Assembly (NCBI GenBank): GCA_021732025.1
Contig: JAKFVU010000082.1
Span: 62,001 to 126,000, forward strand
Reading direction: 5' to 3'
Length of the DNA stretch: 64,000 bases
From: Candidatus Obscuribacterales bacterium
GTDB taxonomy: Bacteria; Cyanobacteriota; Vampirovibrionia; Obscuribacterales; Obscuribacteraceae
This document shows positions 24,644 through 32,865 of this stretch, in pieces. A model generated the notes under the pieces. That model was not told where the DNA came from. It saw nothing but the letters and a program-made list of their open reading frames with translations, and made no database searches. The stretch's first letter is position 1, and every line of letters starts with the position of its first letter. The translations under genes and the position numbers were made by a program.

Positions 24644-27274
24644 TTAATCCCAGGCTGTGGCTGGATCATAGCTAGGTTCTTCGCGTTCTTCTGGTCTCTG
24701 GCCATTGCCACCGTTGCTACCATTGGATCCGTTGCTACCGTTACCATAGCCCGCATTGGGAAACTGCGGTGCTGCACCGGCATTAGCAACTTGCATTGGC
24801 TGCTGAGGCCAGCCTTGAGCGCCAGGCATTGCGGTCGGCTGCATTTGCTGTGGTTGCTGCTGAAAAGGCTGTTGAATTGCCTGTTGTATAGGTTGTTGTA
24901 TAGGTTGTTGCTGAATTGGTTGTTGTGGTTGTTGTATAGGATTCTGCATGGCATCTTGTGTGGCGTACGGATTTGGCACTGGCCCTGCAGGCCAACCACC
25001 GAAACTTGGCCTGTTAACCTGGCCCGGATTCGCTACTGGCATTTGAGTTGCCACTGGTATCACTGGTGCGACTGAGACCACTGGCGCTACTGCTTGCATC
25101 GGCAGAACCGGCTGGCTAGGAGCAGCTGTCTGAACCCCTTGAACAGTCGCCCAAGGTGATGGTGCGGCCACTACTGGTGCTGCAGCGGCCAATGGCCTAG
25201 GCACTTGCACTGGTTGTGGAGCTTGCACAGGCATTTGAGCCAATGCCGGAGCCGGAACAGGAGTAGGAGTAGATACAGGAGCAGATACAGGTACAGATAT
25301 AGGAGCCTGTGCAGGGAATGGAGTGGAAACGGGAGCCGGAGCCATTATAGGGGCCGCCGCAATAGGCGAAACCTGCGCCTGCATCAAGGGTGAGGTGGGA
25401 ACTATCGGTGCCATCATCGGGCCAGCAGTAATAGTTGGCGGTGTTAATGCCGGTCCAAGTGTGGGGGAAGGTATGGGGAATTCGGGCGCTGCCCATTGCG
25501 TTTCAGCGGCTATTGAGTGAGCTGCAGCCGTCCAAGGTGACTCGTGTTCTGGGGCGATTGCCACCGAAGCCGGGGCAGGAGAGGGCGTATTCCATGATGA
25601 TTCAGAGGAAGATACTGCCGAAGCGGCACTGGATGGCCATCCTGGTGCTGGCGTCGGCTGTACCGTCGCCACTGGCGCAGGCGCAGCAACGGGATTAGGC
25701 GCTGGTTCGGGAGCTACTGGTGCTGGCAAAGCGAACGATGAAGCTGCCGAGCTAGGCGTCGACCAGGCGTCGACACTCGGGGAAACTGCGGGCGCTACGG
25801 TGGCGGCCACTGCCACTCCGCTCGGAACCGCCCAACCAGATGACTGTGGTGCATCACTATTGACAGGCTGTCTGATTGTAGTCGGCGCAGCAGCTGCCAC
25901 CCAAGGAGATTCGGGATTATTGACGGCAGGTGTTGGCGGTGGCGTGACGCTGGTTGGGGCTCCCCATTGGGTGAAACCTTGCCCCGAACCATTACTAGGG
26001 GCTGTAACTGGCACGGCTATTGGCGACACTGATGCACTATTGTTTTCCGGCACAGCGGATGCAATTGGAGAAGGAGCAGCATTCCAGGCCGATTCGATTG
26101 GTGCAGTCGAAGCAGCAACTGGAGCAGGAGCAGGAGCAGGAGCAGAATTCCAAGGCGATTCCGCTGGAGCAGGTGCAGAAGCTACTGGTGCCGGTGCCTG
26201 TGCAGGAGCCGTATTCCAAGCCGATTCGACTGGTGCAGGTGGCACAGCAACTTGTGCCGGTGCTGGAGCAGGAGCCGCATTCCAAGCCGATTCCGCTGAT
26301 GTGGGAGCCGCAACTGGTGCCGGTGTAGATGCCGCTGGCATTGCCGACCAAGTGGTCTCGTAATTCATTTCGTCCGTGAGGGCTGGTGCGGCTTTGCTAT
26401 TAGAATTTTGAACTACCGGAGAGGCTGCCATTCCGAGCGCAGACTTCAAACTATTGGTCGGTTCTGGAGTGCCCCAGCTTGAAGCCACACTGGCAGCTTT
26501 AGATTCCGGCAGAGATTCTTTTGTTTCGCCCCAAGCAGAGATGTTCGAAGCATTCTGCACCTCAGGCTCAGCAGAATTTCCCAAGCCCCAAGCTTCAGCC
26601 ACGGCACTGGGTTTGGCAGGAGTCTGACCAGGTGTTGGTGAGCCCCATGCAGCTGAGTTGCTCAGTAATGAAGATTGAAATGCTGGCTGAGCTATTGGCG
26701 CTGGAGGCTGTGCCGAAACTTGACTAGGAGCCTGACCGGGATCAAACTGTGACGAGGGAAAAGAAGTAGGGGTTGGCACCGGAGCGGGAACTTGCGCCGC
26801 TGGAAAAGCTGAGAAAGGCAACGTTGTAGACGGCGATATGCCAACCGCTAAAGCTTGAGAAGCCGCTGCTTCAAGGCGGGCAAAGCTATCAAAATCTACT
26901 TGAGGCTGCAATTGTTGGTCAAAAGGTATTGGCTCAGCTCTAATCTGAGGTATCGTCTCTGACTGTGAATCTCGATCGGTCCCATACTGACTTACAGGAA
27001 CAGCACCATCCGATGCAGTCTGATTGAGCCACTCGATAACTTGCTTTGGAGCAACTCCCAGCTGTTCGAGCTTCTCCATAACCATGTTGAGATACTCGTT
27101 ATACTGCGCTGAAGACTTACCGAACATCTTCTCGTATTCTTGGCCGTGGGCAATAATGTCTTCCTGTAGAACGCTGCGCATTGACTGCACTGACTTTTCT
27201 ACAGTTTTCACCGAATCATGCTGGAGCCGCTTTAGCTGCCAATCACTATCTGCATTAGACCAACCACCCTGCAC
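24644..27274 (-). CDS. Very long Pro/Ala/Gln-rich low-complexity protein
   Basis: An 876-residue protein. The first 90 residues look ordered and helical (WQLKRLQHDSVKTVEKSVQS; YNEYLNMVMEKLEQLGV). Residues about 140-780 are dominated by Pro, Ala, Ser and Val with repeated patterns such as ESAWNAAPAPAP and PVSAPVSTPTP, then a Gln-rich run (QQPIQQPIQQ), ending in a Gly/Asn/Ser patch and EEREEPSYDPATAWD. No enzymatic domain is seen. The start is set at GTG 27274, but a signal-like peptide lies just upstream in another frame (see findings), so the true N terminus may differ. Role unknown; an extended surface or periplasmic linker is possible. Confidence 0.7.
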   Translation of the reverse strand: MQGGWSNADSDWQLKRLQHDSVKTVEKSVQSMRSVLQEDIIAHGQEYEKMFGKSSAQYNEYLNMVMEKLEQLGVAPKQVIEWLNQTASDGAVPVSQYGTDRDSQSETIPQIRAEPIPFDQQLQPQVDFDSFARLEAAASQALAVGISPSTTLPFSAFPAAQVPAPVPTPTSFPSSQFDPGQAPSQVSAQPPAPIAQPAFQSSLLSNSAAWGSPTPGQTPAKPSAVAEAWGLGNSAEPEVQNASNISAWGETKESLPESKAASVASSWGTPEPTNSLKSALGMAASPVVQNSNSKAAPALTDEMNYETTWSAMPAASTPAPVAAPTSAESAWNAAPAPAPAQVAVPPAPVESAWNTAPAQAPAPVASAPAPAESPWNSAPAPAPAPVAASTAPIESAWNAAPSPIASAVPENNSASVSPIAVPVTAPSNGSGQGFTQWGAPTSVTPPPTPAVNNPESPWVAAAAPTTIRQPVNSDAPQSSGWAVPSGVAVAATVAPAVSPSVDAWSTPSSAASSFALPAPVAPEPAPNPVAAPAPVATVQPTPAPGWPSSAASAVSSSESSWNTPSPAPASVAIAPEHESPWTAAAHSIAAETQWAAPEFPIPSPTLGPALTPPTITAGPMMAPIVPTSPLMQAQVSPIAAAPIMAPAPVSTPFPAQAPISVPVSAPVSTPTPVPAPALAQMPVQAPQPVQVPRPLAAAAPVVAAPSPWATVQGVQTAAPSQPVLPMQAVAPVVSVAPVIPVATQMPVANPGQVNRPSFGGWPAGPVPNPYATQDAMQNPIQQPQQPIQQQPIQQPIQQAIQQPFQQQPQQMQPTAMPGAQGWPQQPMQVANAGAAPQFPNAGYGNGSNGSNGSNGGNGQRPEEREEPSYDPATAWD

Positions 27275-27314
27275 AGCAGCCCCCAGAAATAATAAACGCC
27301 ATAAATTTCATACC

Positions 27315-27330
27315 CATAACCACGGTTATG
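27315..27330. promoter_or_regulatory. Inverted repeat in a divergent intergenic region
   Basis: CATAACC (27315-27321) and GGTTATG (27324-27330) form a perfect seven-base inverted repeat around two bases. A half copy, ATAACCACGG, recurs at about 27354. It lies between the divergent Pro/Ala-rich gene and the TPR-kinase operon and could be an operator for either. Confidence 0.4.
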
Positions 27331-27461
27331 AAGCAGGTGTCAGATAACCACGGCGCGCTTGTAAAGTAGCAGTAACATATAGCTTTAAAAATAAGATTCA
27401 CAATAAAGCTTCTTTTGGTCTAGGAGGTCTAAAATTGGCATGTGGCGTCTAGGGAAAAACC

Positions 27462-28319
27462 ATGAAGATTCTCAACAGTGTTCTGTCGGTAGCAATCTGC
27501 ATCACAGCTTTGATGCCAACGGCTCAAGCTTCTGCTGAGTATGACAGACATTATGCCGTCGGAAAAGATTTTCTCGGTAGAGAACAATACAAATTAGCGG
27601 TTGACGAATTTACACAGGCTCTAAAGGCTTCTAGCTCTGCCACTGCCTTTATCGACCGTGGCACCGCCTACAGTGAATTGAAAAAGTACGACGCCGCTAT
27701 TAGCGATCTAAACCAGGCAATCAAGATTGATGGCAAGAATGCGCTGGCATACACTGTTCGTGGCGTTGTCTATTTTCGCAGTTTTAAACCGCAGCAAGCA
27801 ATAGCTGATTTTGATCGCGCTTTAGCATTGAATCACGATGACAAGTACGCTGTGGTCAACAGAGCTGGCGCCTACTTGATGCTCGACAATCCGGCAATGC
27901 AAGCGAAAAATACTCAGAACTGGCTTGACCGTACTCAGTGGAAATCCGATTTCGCAGGACATGCCGCCACCTTAACCGTGCTGGCTTACAAGTTGTCGAA
28001 ACAATCTGCTCAAGCCAGTTCTCTCAGTGAGATTAGTCTGAAAAAATTAAATCATCTTTTCTGGCCCTACTCTGTTTTGAAGTTTTTTGTAGGCAAAGAG
28101 AGTCAGGAGAAACTGCTTGAGCATGCCGAGGATAGCACCTACGATTTGGCTCAGTGTCAGGCTTTTCTTGGTCTTGATGCTTATAGCCGAGGAGACACAT
28201 CTGCAGCACGAGACAAGCTCACATTTGTCAGTAAACATGGAGTTGTAAATTCTGTGGAATATTGGCTTGCTAAGTTTTACATTGAGAAAATAGACGCGGT
28301 CAAGACAGTCAAAAAATGA
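27462..28319 (+). CDS. Exported TPR protein, first gene of a two-component operon
   Basis: A 285-residue protein with a signal peptide (LNSVLSVAICITALMPTAQA, cleavage before SAEYD). Three to four TPR motifs occupy about residues 30-145 (YAVGKDFLGREQYKLAVDEF; GTAYSELKKYDAAISDLNQA; GVVYFRSFKPQQAIADFDRA). AGGG precedes the ATG. Its TGA overlaps the histidine kinase ATG (ATGA), so the TPR protein may be the external sensor partner of the kinase. This is an inference from gene order. Confidence 0.85.
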   Translation: MKILNSVLSVAICITALMPTAQASAEYDRHYAVGKDFLGREQYKLAVDEFTQALKASSSATAFIDRGTAYSELKKYDAAISDLNQAIKIDGKNALAYTVRGVVYFRSFKPQQAIADFDRALALNHDDKYAVVNRAGAYLMLDNPAMQAKNTQNWLDRTQWKSDFAGHAATLTVLAYKLSKQSAQASSLSEISLKKLNHLFWPYSVLKFFVGKESQEKLLEHAEDSTYDLAQCQAFLGLDAYSRGDTSAARDKLTFVSKHGVVNSVEYWLAKFYIEKIDAVKTVKK

Positions 28320-29455
28320 AGGCAAAAGAGCAGCCTACAGCCCGCTCGCTTACTGATCTTTTGAGATTAGTCTTGCCCATTTTAGCAGCCGTTATTTCGA
28401 TTCTAACCGCTCATGTCTTACCGAGTTTCGACCAACATCTTGCAAATTCGTTGGCATTTAAGGCAACGGCCTGCGCGAGCGACTTGTGGTGGCTAGTACC
28501 AGTTGCAGTGGCAACAAGCTTTCTCTCTTTTGAGGCAGCTCTGCGAATCAAGTCAAATTATTTGGCAATTGTATTTTTGCAGGTAACGGCGCTAGGCCTG
28601 CTGCTAGCCTGGCTTAGCAGTCAAATAATTGGTTCTAGCAGTGTTCTCGCTAGCTTAACTGCAAGCACAATTGGCTTTGCTCTTGGATTAATGGCAAGGG
28701 CGTTTAAGAGTGCTGAGGCGCAGCAAACTAGTCGATACTTTGAACTAGCAATTAAGAACTCTGAACTAAATGAAACTCGCTTATCTCTCCTCAAGCAAGA
28801 CGAAGCCGACCGCCGTATACTGGCTTCTGACCTGCACGATCAGGTATTGAACGAGCTGAAACTGATCAAATCGAAAGTGGTCGCTTTACCTGATTCAGAG
28901 CCTCCAACTAAGGAAAGTATCTCAGCTATCGAGAGTTCTTTAGACACGGCCGGCAAACACATTCGCGATGTAATGGAAAGTCTTTTTCCGTCAGTGCTCG
29001 AGAATCTTGGGCTCTGCTCTGCCTTAGATCAGCTGACTAGAGACAGCTGTCAGAAGGCGCATATTCAAGGTCGTTTCATCAAGTCGATTGAAGATAGAGA
29101 ATTAGAGACTCTAACAAAAACAGAAGAGTTGCTTCTCTTTCGCCTGACCCAAGAAGCTCTGAATAATGTAGTCAAACATGCCAATGCGAAAACTGTTCGT
29201 GTCACCATTGAAGGACACACCACTGCAGGAAACACAATTGAAGGACAAAATAATCGAATCATTTTAAGCATTGCCGATGATGGCATTGGCTTTGCCGAAA
29301 AAGAGCGTGGCGAATCTCGCGGGTTAAGATACATGCGCTTGAGAGCAGATCTAATTGGTGCCAAAATAAGTTGGCAGGCGAATAAAGGCAACAATCAGGA
29401 TAATTCAGAGAAGGGAACGGTCGTAAAGATCGAGCTAGTAAGAAATATTGGGTAA
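28316..29455 (+). CDS. Membrane sensor histidine kinase (NarL/DesK type)
   Basis: A 379-residue kinase. Four hydrophobic segments fill about residues 15-130, followed by a coiled linker. The dimerisation and phosphoacceptor helix is of the HisKA_3 type, with H174 in DLHDQVLNEL. The ATP-binding HATPase domain shows NNVVKHANAKTVRV (N box) and DDGIGF (G box) with RGLRYMRLRADLIGA. No separate periplasmic sensor domain is evident. It overlaps the TPR gene by four bases and is followed after six bases by its response regulator. Confidence 0.92.
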   Translation: MKAKEQPTARSLTDLLRLVLPILAAVISILTAHVLPSFDQHLANSLAFKATACASDLWWLVPVAVATSFLSFEAALRIKSNYLAIVFLQVTALGLLLAWLSSQIIGSSSVLASLTASTIGFALGLMARAFKSAEAQQTSRYFELAIKNSELNETRLSLLKQDEADRRILASDLHDQVLNELKLIKSKVVALPDSEPPTKESISAIESSLDTAGKHIRDVMESLFPSVLENLGLCSALDQLTRDSCQKAHIQGRFIKSIEDRELETLTKTEELLLFRLTQEALNNVVKHANAKTVRVTIEGHTTAGNTIEGQNNRIILSIADDGIGFAEKERGESRGLRYMRLRADLIGAKISWQANKGNNQDNSEKGTVVKIELVRNIG

Positions 29456-29461
29456 TAGCAA

Positions 29462-30244
29462 ATGACCATAACTGAGCTGCAAAAAAATGGTATCAAGCTT
29501 CTCATTGCCGAAGATCTATTAACCCTGCGTCAGCACGGCTGCGAGCTTCTAAGGCAAGTACTAGAAAAACACAATATTCCAATAGATCAACTAGAAGAAG
29601 CTTCAGACGGCACAGAAGCCGTACGCAAAGCCAAGAGTATTCGGCCCGATTTCGTTTTAATGGATGTTGCCATGCCAACCCTGAATGGTATTAAGGCAGC
29701 AGCAGAGATTTGGAAAGAACTTCCGACACTAAAGATTCTATTCTGGTCTCAATATCACCATGAGGCATATATTCGCGAACTAGGAAAGATCGTACCGGAT
29801 GAAGCAATTCACGGCTATATTCTGAAAAGTGAAAACGATGGCACTCTAGCTCAAGCAATTGAGTCTGTGATAGTCGAAGATCTGCCATACGTCACCTCTA
29901 CAGTTGAAGAGGTGCGCCACCGTCTACGCGATAAAAGCAGCGCTATTAGCGATCTCGAGTTCGAAACCCTTATGGACATAGCCATTGGCCTGACAGACAA
30001 GGCCATTGCGCAAAAGGAGCATATATCTTACCGAGGCGCTCAGAATCGACTATCCAACCTTCTCAATAAGCTTCTCAAAGGTGAAGATTCGTACCTAAAA
30101 GAGAGCACGGGGCTCGAAATATACAATCCGCGCACTAGGCTCATTTTCGAGGCTTTTATGCGCGGTCTGCTTACCCGCGAAGATCTCGAATCGCAGAACG
30201 TCGAGCACAAGCGCTGGCTGTTTAGCGAGTTTGGTTACGAGTAA
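29462..30244 (+). CDS. Response regulator with a diverged LuxR-type output region
   Basis: A 260-residue protein. The receiver domain has the phosphoacceptor D68 in DFVLMDVAMP, acidic residues in IAEDLL and the Lys of GYILKSEND. The C-terminal part has DLEFETLMDIAIGLTDKAIA and SYRGAQNRLSNLLNKLL, which align with the LuxR/FixJ helix-turn-helix in position (gLtdkeIA, then the recognition helix). A 50-residue extension follows. It is presumably phosphorylated by the kinase encoded immediately upstream; target genes are unknown. Confidence 0.88.
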   Translation: MTITELQKNGIKLLIAEDLLTLRQHGCELLRQVLEKHNIPIDQLEEASDGTEAVRKAKSIRPDFVLMDVAMPTLNGIKAAAEIWKELPTLKILFWSQYHHEAYIRELGKIVPDEAIHGYILKSENDGTLAQAIESVIVEDLPYVTSTVEEVRHRLRDKSSAISDLEFETLMDIAIGLTDKAIAQKEHISYRGAQNRLSNLLNKLLKGEDSYLKESTGLEIYNPRTRLIFEAFMRGLLTREDLESQNVEHKRWLFSEFGYE

Positions 30245-30320
30245 TGCTCTCAGTTACAAAAACGAAGCGCAACATTGTCTGATTGGGCATAATGAATACA
30301 CTGGTGCTTTAGTGTATTAA

Positions 30321-31508
30321 ATGAACGAACCCGGCTCAAAAGCAGATAACGAAACTACTTCAAAACACAAGTTTGCTTGGAAGGTTTTTTGCCCCCAGCC
30401 AGACGTTAGCTTGCATTGCTCCGACGACGAGAAGGCGCAAGATATGCCCCATAGCATTCAGCACATCAAAAATTTGCCCAGAGATTTGAGACCGTTAGCC
30501 CAGTTAGTGGCTAATCCAGAGACCAAAGAATCAGTCTGGTTAAATGCCTGCGTGGCTGCAGGACAAAAATCCCTTGTCTCCGAACCATCTAAGCTCAACA
30601 AGTTAGGCAGTTCCATGCTTGCGATACTAGGGGCAGTTCTTGCCATTCTTGTAATTTTCTTCAATTTTATTGTGGCCACCCTTTTCTCTTCTGAAACAGC
30701 TTCTTTGTTTCACGGAGTTGACCCCAATATATTTATGCGCAGCCTGATAGATAGCCACCTTACTGGTGTTATTGTGGCCATTGGCGCGTCGTTTGTCTTC
30801 TGGTATTCCCTACTAATTGCCAATAAGAAAGTAAGGCGTTCCCTTGTCGGATTATCTTCTTTCTTGGTCGGAGGCGCGTTACTGCTCTGCTCAATTGACT
30901 ATCTTGGCGCCAGTTTAGGTATTGCAGTAAGCACGCTCGGTGTGGCCTTCACGTTATTTTTGGCGACTATTGCTAGCTGGTGCAGAGAAGCATTGCCAAA
31001 GACATTCGGCCCAGCGAAATTGGCGCAATCGATTATTGGAACGCTTTTACTGCCAGCGGCACTGACAAGCTTTATTCTTATAGCTATTGGCTCAGGTGAT
31101 TATCATTCGACTGGGCCTTACAGCACACCCACTTTTGAATCATCGAGTATTGCAGCTGGTGTGCTCTTCCTCACCATTTTTGGACAGAGTCTGGCTTTGT
31201 CACTGGGCAGCAAGAGTAGCTCTCGAGCGGCATGTGCCTTACTCTCGGCCTGTACTCAAGCTCCGCTTCTGCTGGGTCTAAGCTTTACAGCTTTGGGCTC
31301 TTTTCTCAAGACAATGAGCGCGAGCACCAACAGCCTTTTCCCCATTCAACCTTCGCCTCTTAGCGATTCAATTTACGATTGGTCGCAGTACGGAGCCGAC
31401 AAAGTCGGTTTCACCCTCTTGGCCATTGGCTTTTCATTGCTATTAGCTTTATCCGGAAGCTATATGGGGGCTTCTATTAATGCCTGGAGAGCCAAGCTTC
31501 GCTCTTAG
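30321..31508 (+). CDS. Multi-pass membrane protein, function unknown
   Basis: A 395-residue protein. The N-terminal 95 residues are soluble and polar, with CPQPDVSLHCSDD. About eight hydrophobic segments follow (for example MLAILGAVLAILVIFFNFIV, LIGTLLLPAALTSFILIAIG-like, VGFTLLAIGFSLLLALSGSY). It stands 76 bases after the response regulator on the same strand, so it could be part of that operon or its target. The stop is separated by only two bases from the stop of the convergent next gene. No family recognised. Confidence 0.68.
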   Translation: MNEPGSKADNETTSKHKFAWKVFCPQPDVSLHCSDDEKAQDMPHSIQHIKNLPRDLRPLAQLVANPETKESVWLNACVAAGQKSLVSEPSKLNKLGSSMLAILGAVLAILVIFFNFIVATLFSSETASLFHGVDPNIFMRSLIDSHLTGVIVAIGASFVFWYSLLIANKKVRRSLVGLSSFLVGGALLLCSIDYLGASLGIAVSTLGVAFTLFLATIASWCREALPKTFGPAKLAQSIIGTLLLPAALTSFILIAIGSGDYHSTGPYSTPTFESSSIAAGVLFLTIFGQSLALSLGSKSSSRAACALLSACTQAPLLLGLSFTALGSFLKTMSASTNSLFPIQPSPLSDSIYDWSQYGADKVGFTLLAIGFSLLLALSGSYMGASINAWRAKLRS

Positions 31509-31510
31509 CA

Positions 31511-32446
31511 CTAACTCGTGTGGTGAATGTCATATGAGGTAGCGTAGCCGAGGGCGACTTTGGGTTTCTTCGCTATCTTGTCAGTGGTAGAAATGAAGCG
31601 GTCTACTTGAACACCTTGAGCGCTATCTGTTGGCTTAAATGAGTACTTCGAAACAAGGTTAGCAACTTCGGGATCGAACACCGTTTTGCAGGGCACAGAG
31701 TGCTTGCGATTCTGACCCATGAGACTGAAAGTCAGATTCAAAATAGAGACATTGTCCGCGATGATCGAATTAGCCATAATCTGAGAATCAGGATGCTTCT
31801 TCAGATACTGCCAAAGTGAGTTGATGTCTTTTTCGCTGACTGAGGTATTGAGTGAATTAATGCCTAGCAATCCGTTGCCAAAGACATAAAGCAAACAAAT
31901 GGCGTTGCCATCCTTATCAACCACGGCGATCGAAGCTGGGCCAGCAAAGCTATCGATAAAATCTAAGCACTCAGAAAGTGCAGCGACGGCGTTTTCACTC
32001 TTCTGTGGATGAAAGACCTGACCGTGAAACATTGATGCCGCAGATAGTACCACTTCGTCTTGCAAAATATAGCTTGAAAGCTCAACGTGAACTGAGCCTA
32101 GCTCATTGAGAATCATAGTGTAAGCATCAGAACCAAACAGCTGTTGTGGATTCTTCTTGCTGCCATAAACGCTGGCAATGACCTGACCTTTGTAGAGCAA
32201 CATGGCTGAGCGTGACTTGAATTTGCTTGATTCTGTTTTGACGCATCCAGACAACTTCTGCGCTTCAATGCTGATTAGCTGAGGCAGCAGTGGAAGGCGT
32301 TGCGATATTGCCAGCGATGTCTTCGTTTTTGGCGACAAAGATTGGCTTGGGAAATAGTTAATCGCTCTTCGATAGGTAAACGATTGGTTCTTCGACCGAT
32401 TGCGTGAAACAAGTTCTCTTAGCTTAACGCTGAGATAAGAAAGCAT
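31511..32446 (-). CDS. Conserved-looking protein of unknown function
   Basis: A 311-residue soluble protein without a signal peptide. After a basic N-terminal 60 residues, the region KSRSAMLLYKGQVIASVYGS and the following alpha/beta segment resemble roadblock/profilin-like folds. ASMFHGQVFHP and GPASIAVVDKDGNAICLLYV are further ordered blocks. GGGAGAG precedes the ATG. The resemblance to roadblock-type proteins is only impression-level. Confidence 0.55.
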   Translation of the reverse strand: MLSYLSVKLRELVSRNRSKNQSFTYRRAINYFPSQSLSPKTKTSLAISQRLPLLPQLISIEAQKLSGCVKTESSKFKSRSAMLLYKGQVIASVYGSKKNPQQLFGSDAYTMILNELGSVHVELSSYILQDEVVLSAASMFHGQVFHPQKSENAVAALSECLDFIDSFAGPASIAVVDKDGNAICLLYVFGNGLLGINSLNTSVSEKDINSLWQYLKKHPDSQIMANSIIADNVSILNLTFSLMGQNRKHSVPCKTVFDPEVANLVSKYSFKPTDSAQGVQVDRFISTTDKIAKKPKVALGYATSYDIHHTS

Positions 32447-32775
32447 GACGACTCTCCCATGGAGATTTCAAAAGGGGGTGGGGGTTGTTAGTAAAGGTTG
32501 CCGGAAGCCGTTTGATTAAAGCTGAATACTGTAATTATTTCAAAATGGAAGATTAGAATGTATAGCTAATTCTAGAAGATGTAAAGGGGTGCAGGTTAAA
32601 AGCCCACCTTAATTCTTAGAATGAGGCTTTACGGCTACCGCACCGGCTTCAACCAACCGAATGGTTCGTTAGTTGTGCGGATTTATCACCAATTTGCGTT
32701 TATCAGTTAAACGCAAATGTATAGGGGAATTTTGAATATGGGGTCATACAATAGTTTTCAATTAGAGGCAACCAA
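32447..32775. other. Long intergenic region with two RNA-like hairpin structures
   Basis: 329 bases between divergent genes. It contains a branched hairpin candidate at 32638-32680 (CCGCA pairs with TGCGG; inside it CAAC with GTTG and AACC with GGTT around GAAT). This is followed by a perfect 11-base-pair hairpin at 32692-32718. A GGGGTG and CCACC region lies just upstream. Together they could be a structured leader of the small ORF at 32776 or a small RNA. No known riboswitch class is recognised. Confidence 0.4.
32692..32718. terminator. Perfect 11-base-pair hairpin
   Basis: ATTTGCGTTTA (32692-32702) pairs fully with TAAACGCAAAT (32708-32718) around TCAGT. No T-run follows on either strand, so a classical intrinsic terminator is not proven. 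It may close a small RNA or act in the leader of the genes at 32776 and 32865. Confidence 0.5.
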
Positions 32776-32865
32776 ATGTCAAAACCGGTTGAGCGTTCTG
32801 AATACAAACCACGCGATCCTGATTGCGATAAAGTTATAGAACCAGAACTATTTAATGACGACTGA
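32776..32865 (+). CDS. Small ORF (29 residues) coupled to a metalloprotease gene
   Basis: An ATG at 32776 with GAGG about seven bases upstream opens 29 codons of a very charged peptide (VERSEYKPRDPDCDKVIEPE). Its TGA overlaps the ATG of the protease gene (TGATG). The ribosome binding site and the overlap make translation plausible; the peptide may be a coupling leader or have its own role. No family recognised. Confidence 0.5.
   Translation: MSKPVERSEYKPRDPDCDKVIEPELFNDD

Noticed and set aside
25800-26363. Plus-strand open frame inside the Pro/Ala-rich gene (Ala/Gly-rich protein)
   Set aside because: Shadow of the low-complexity coding sequence; GC-skewed repeats keep several frames open by chance.
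32440-32780. Known riboswitch class in the long gap
   Set aside because: No cobalamin, TPP, SAM, c-di-GMP or glutamine consensus could be matched; only generic hairpins are claimed.
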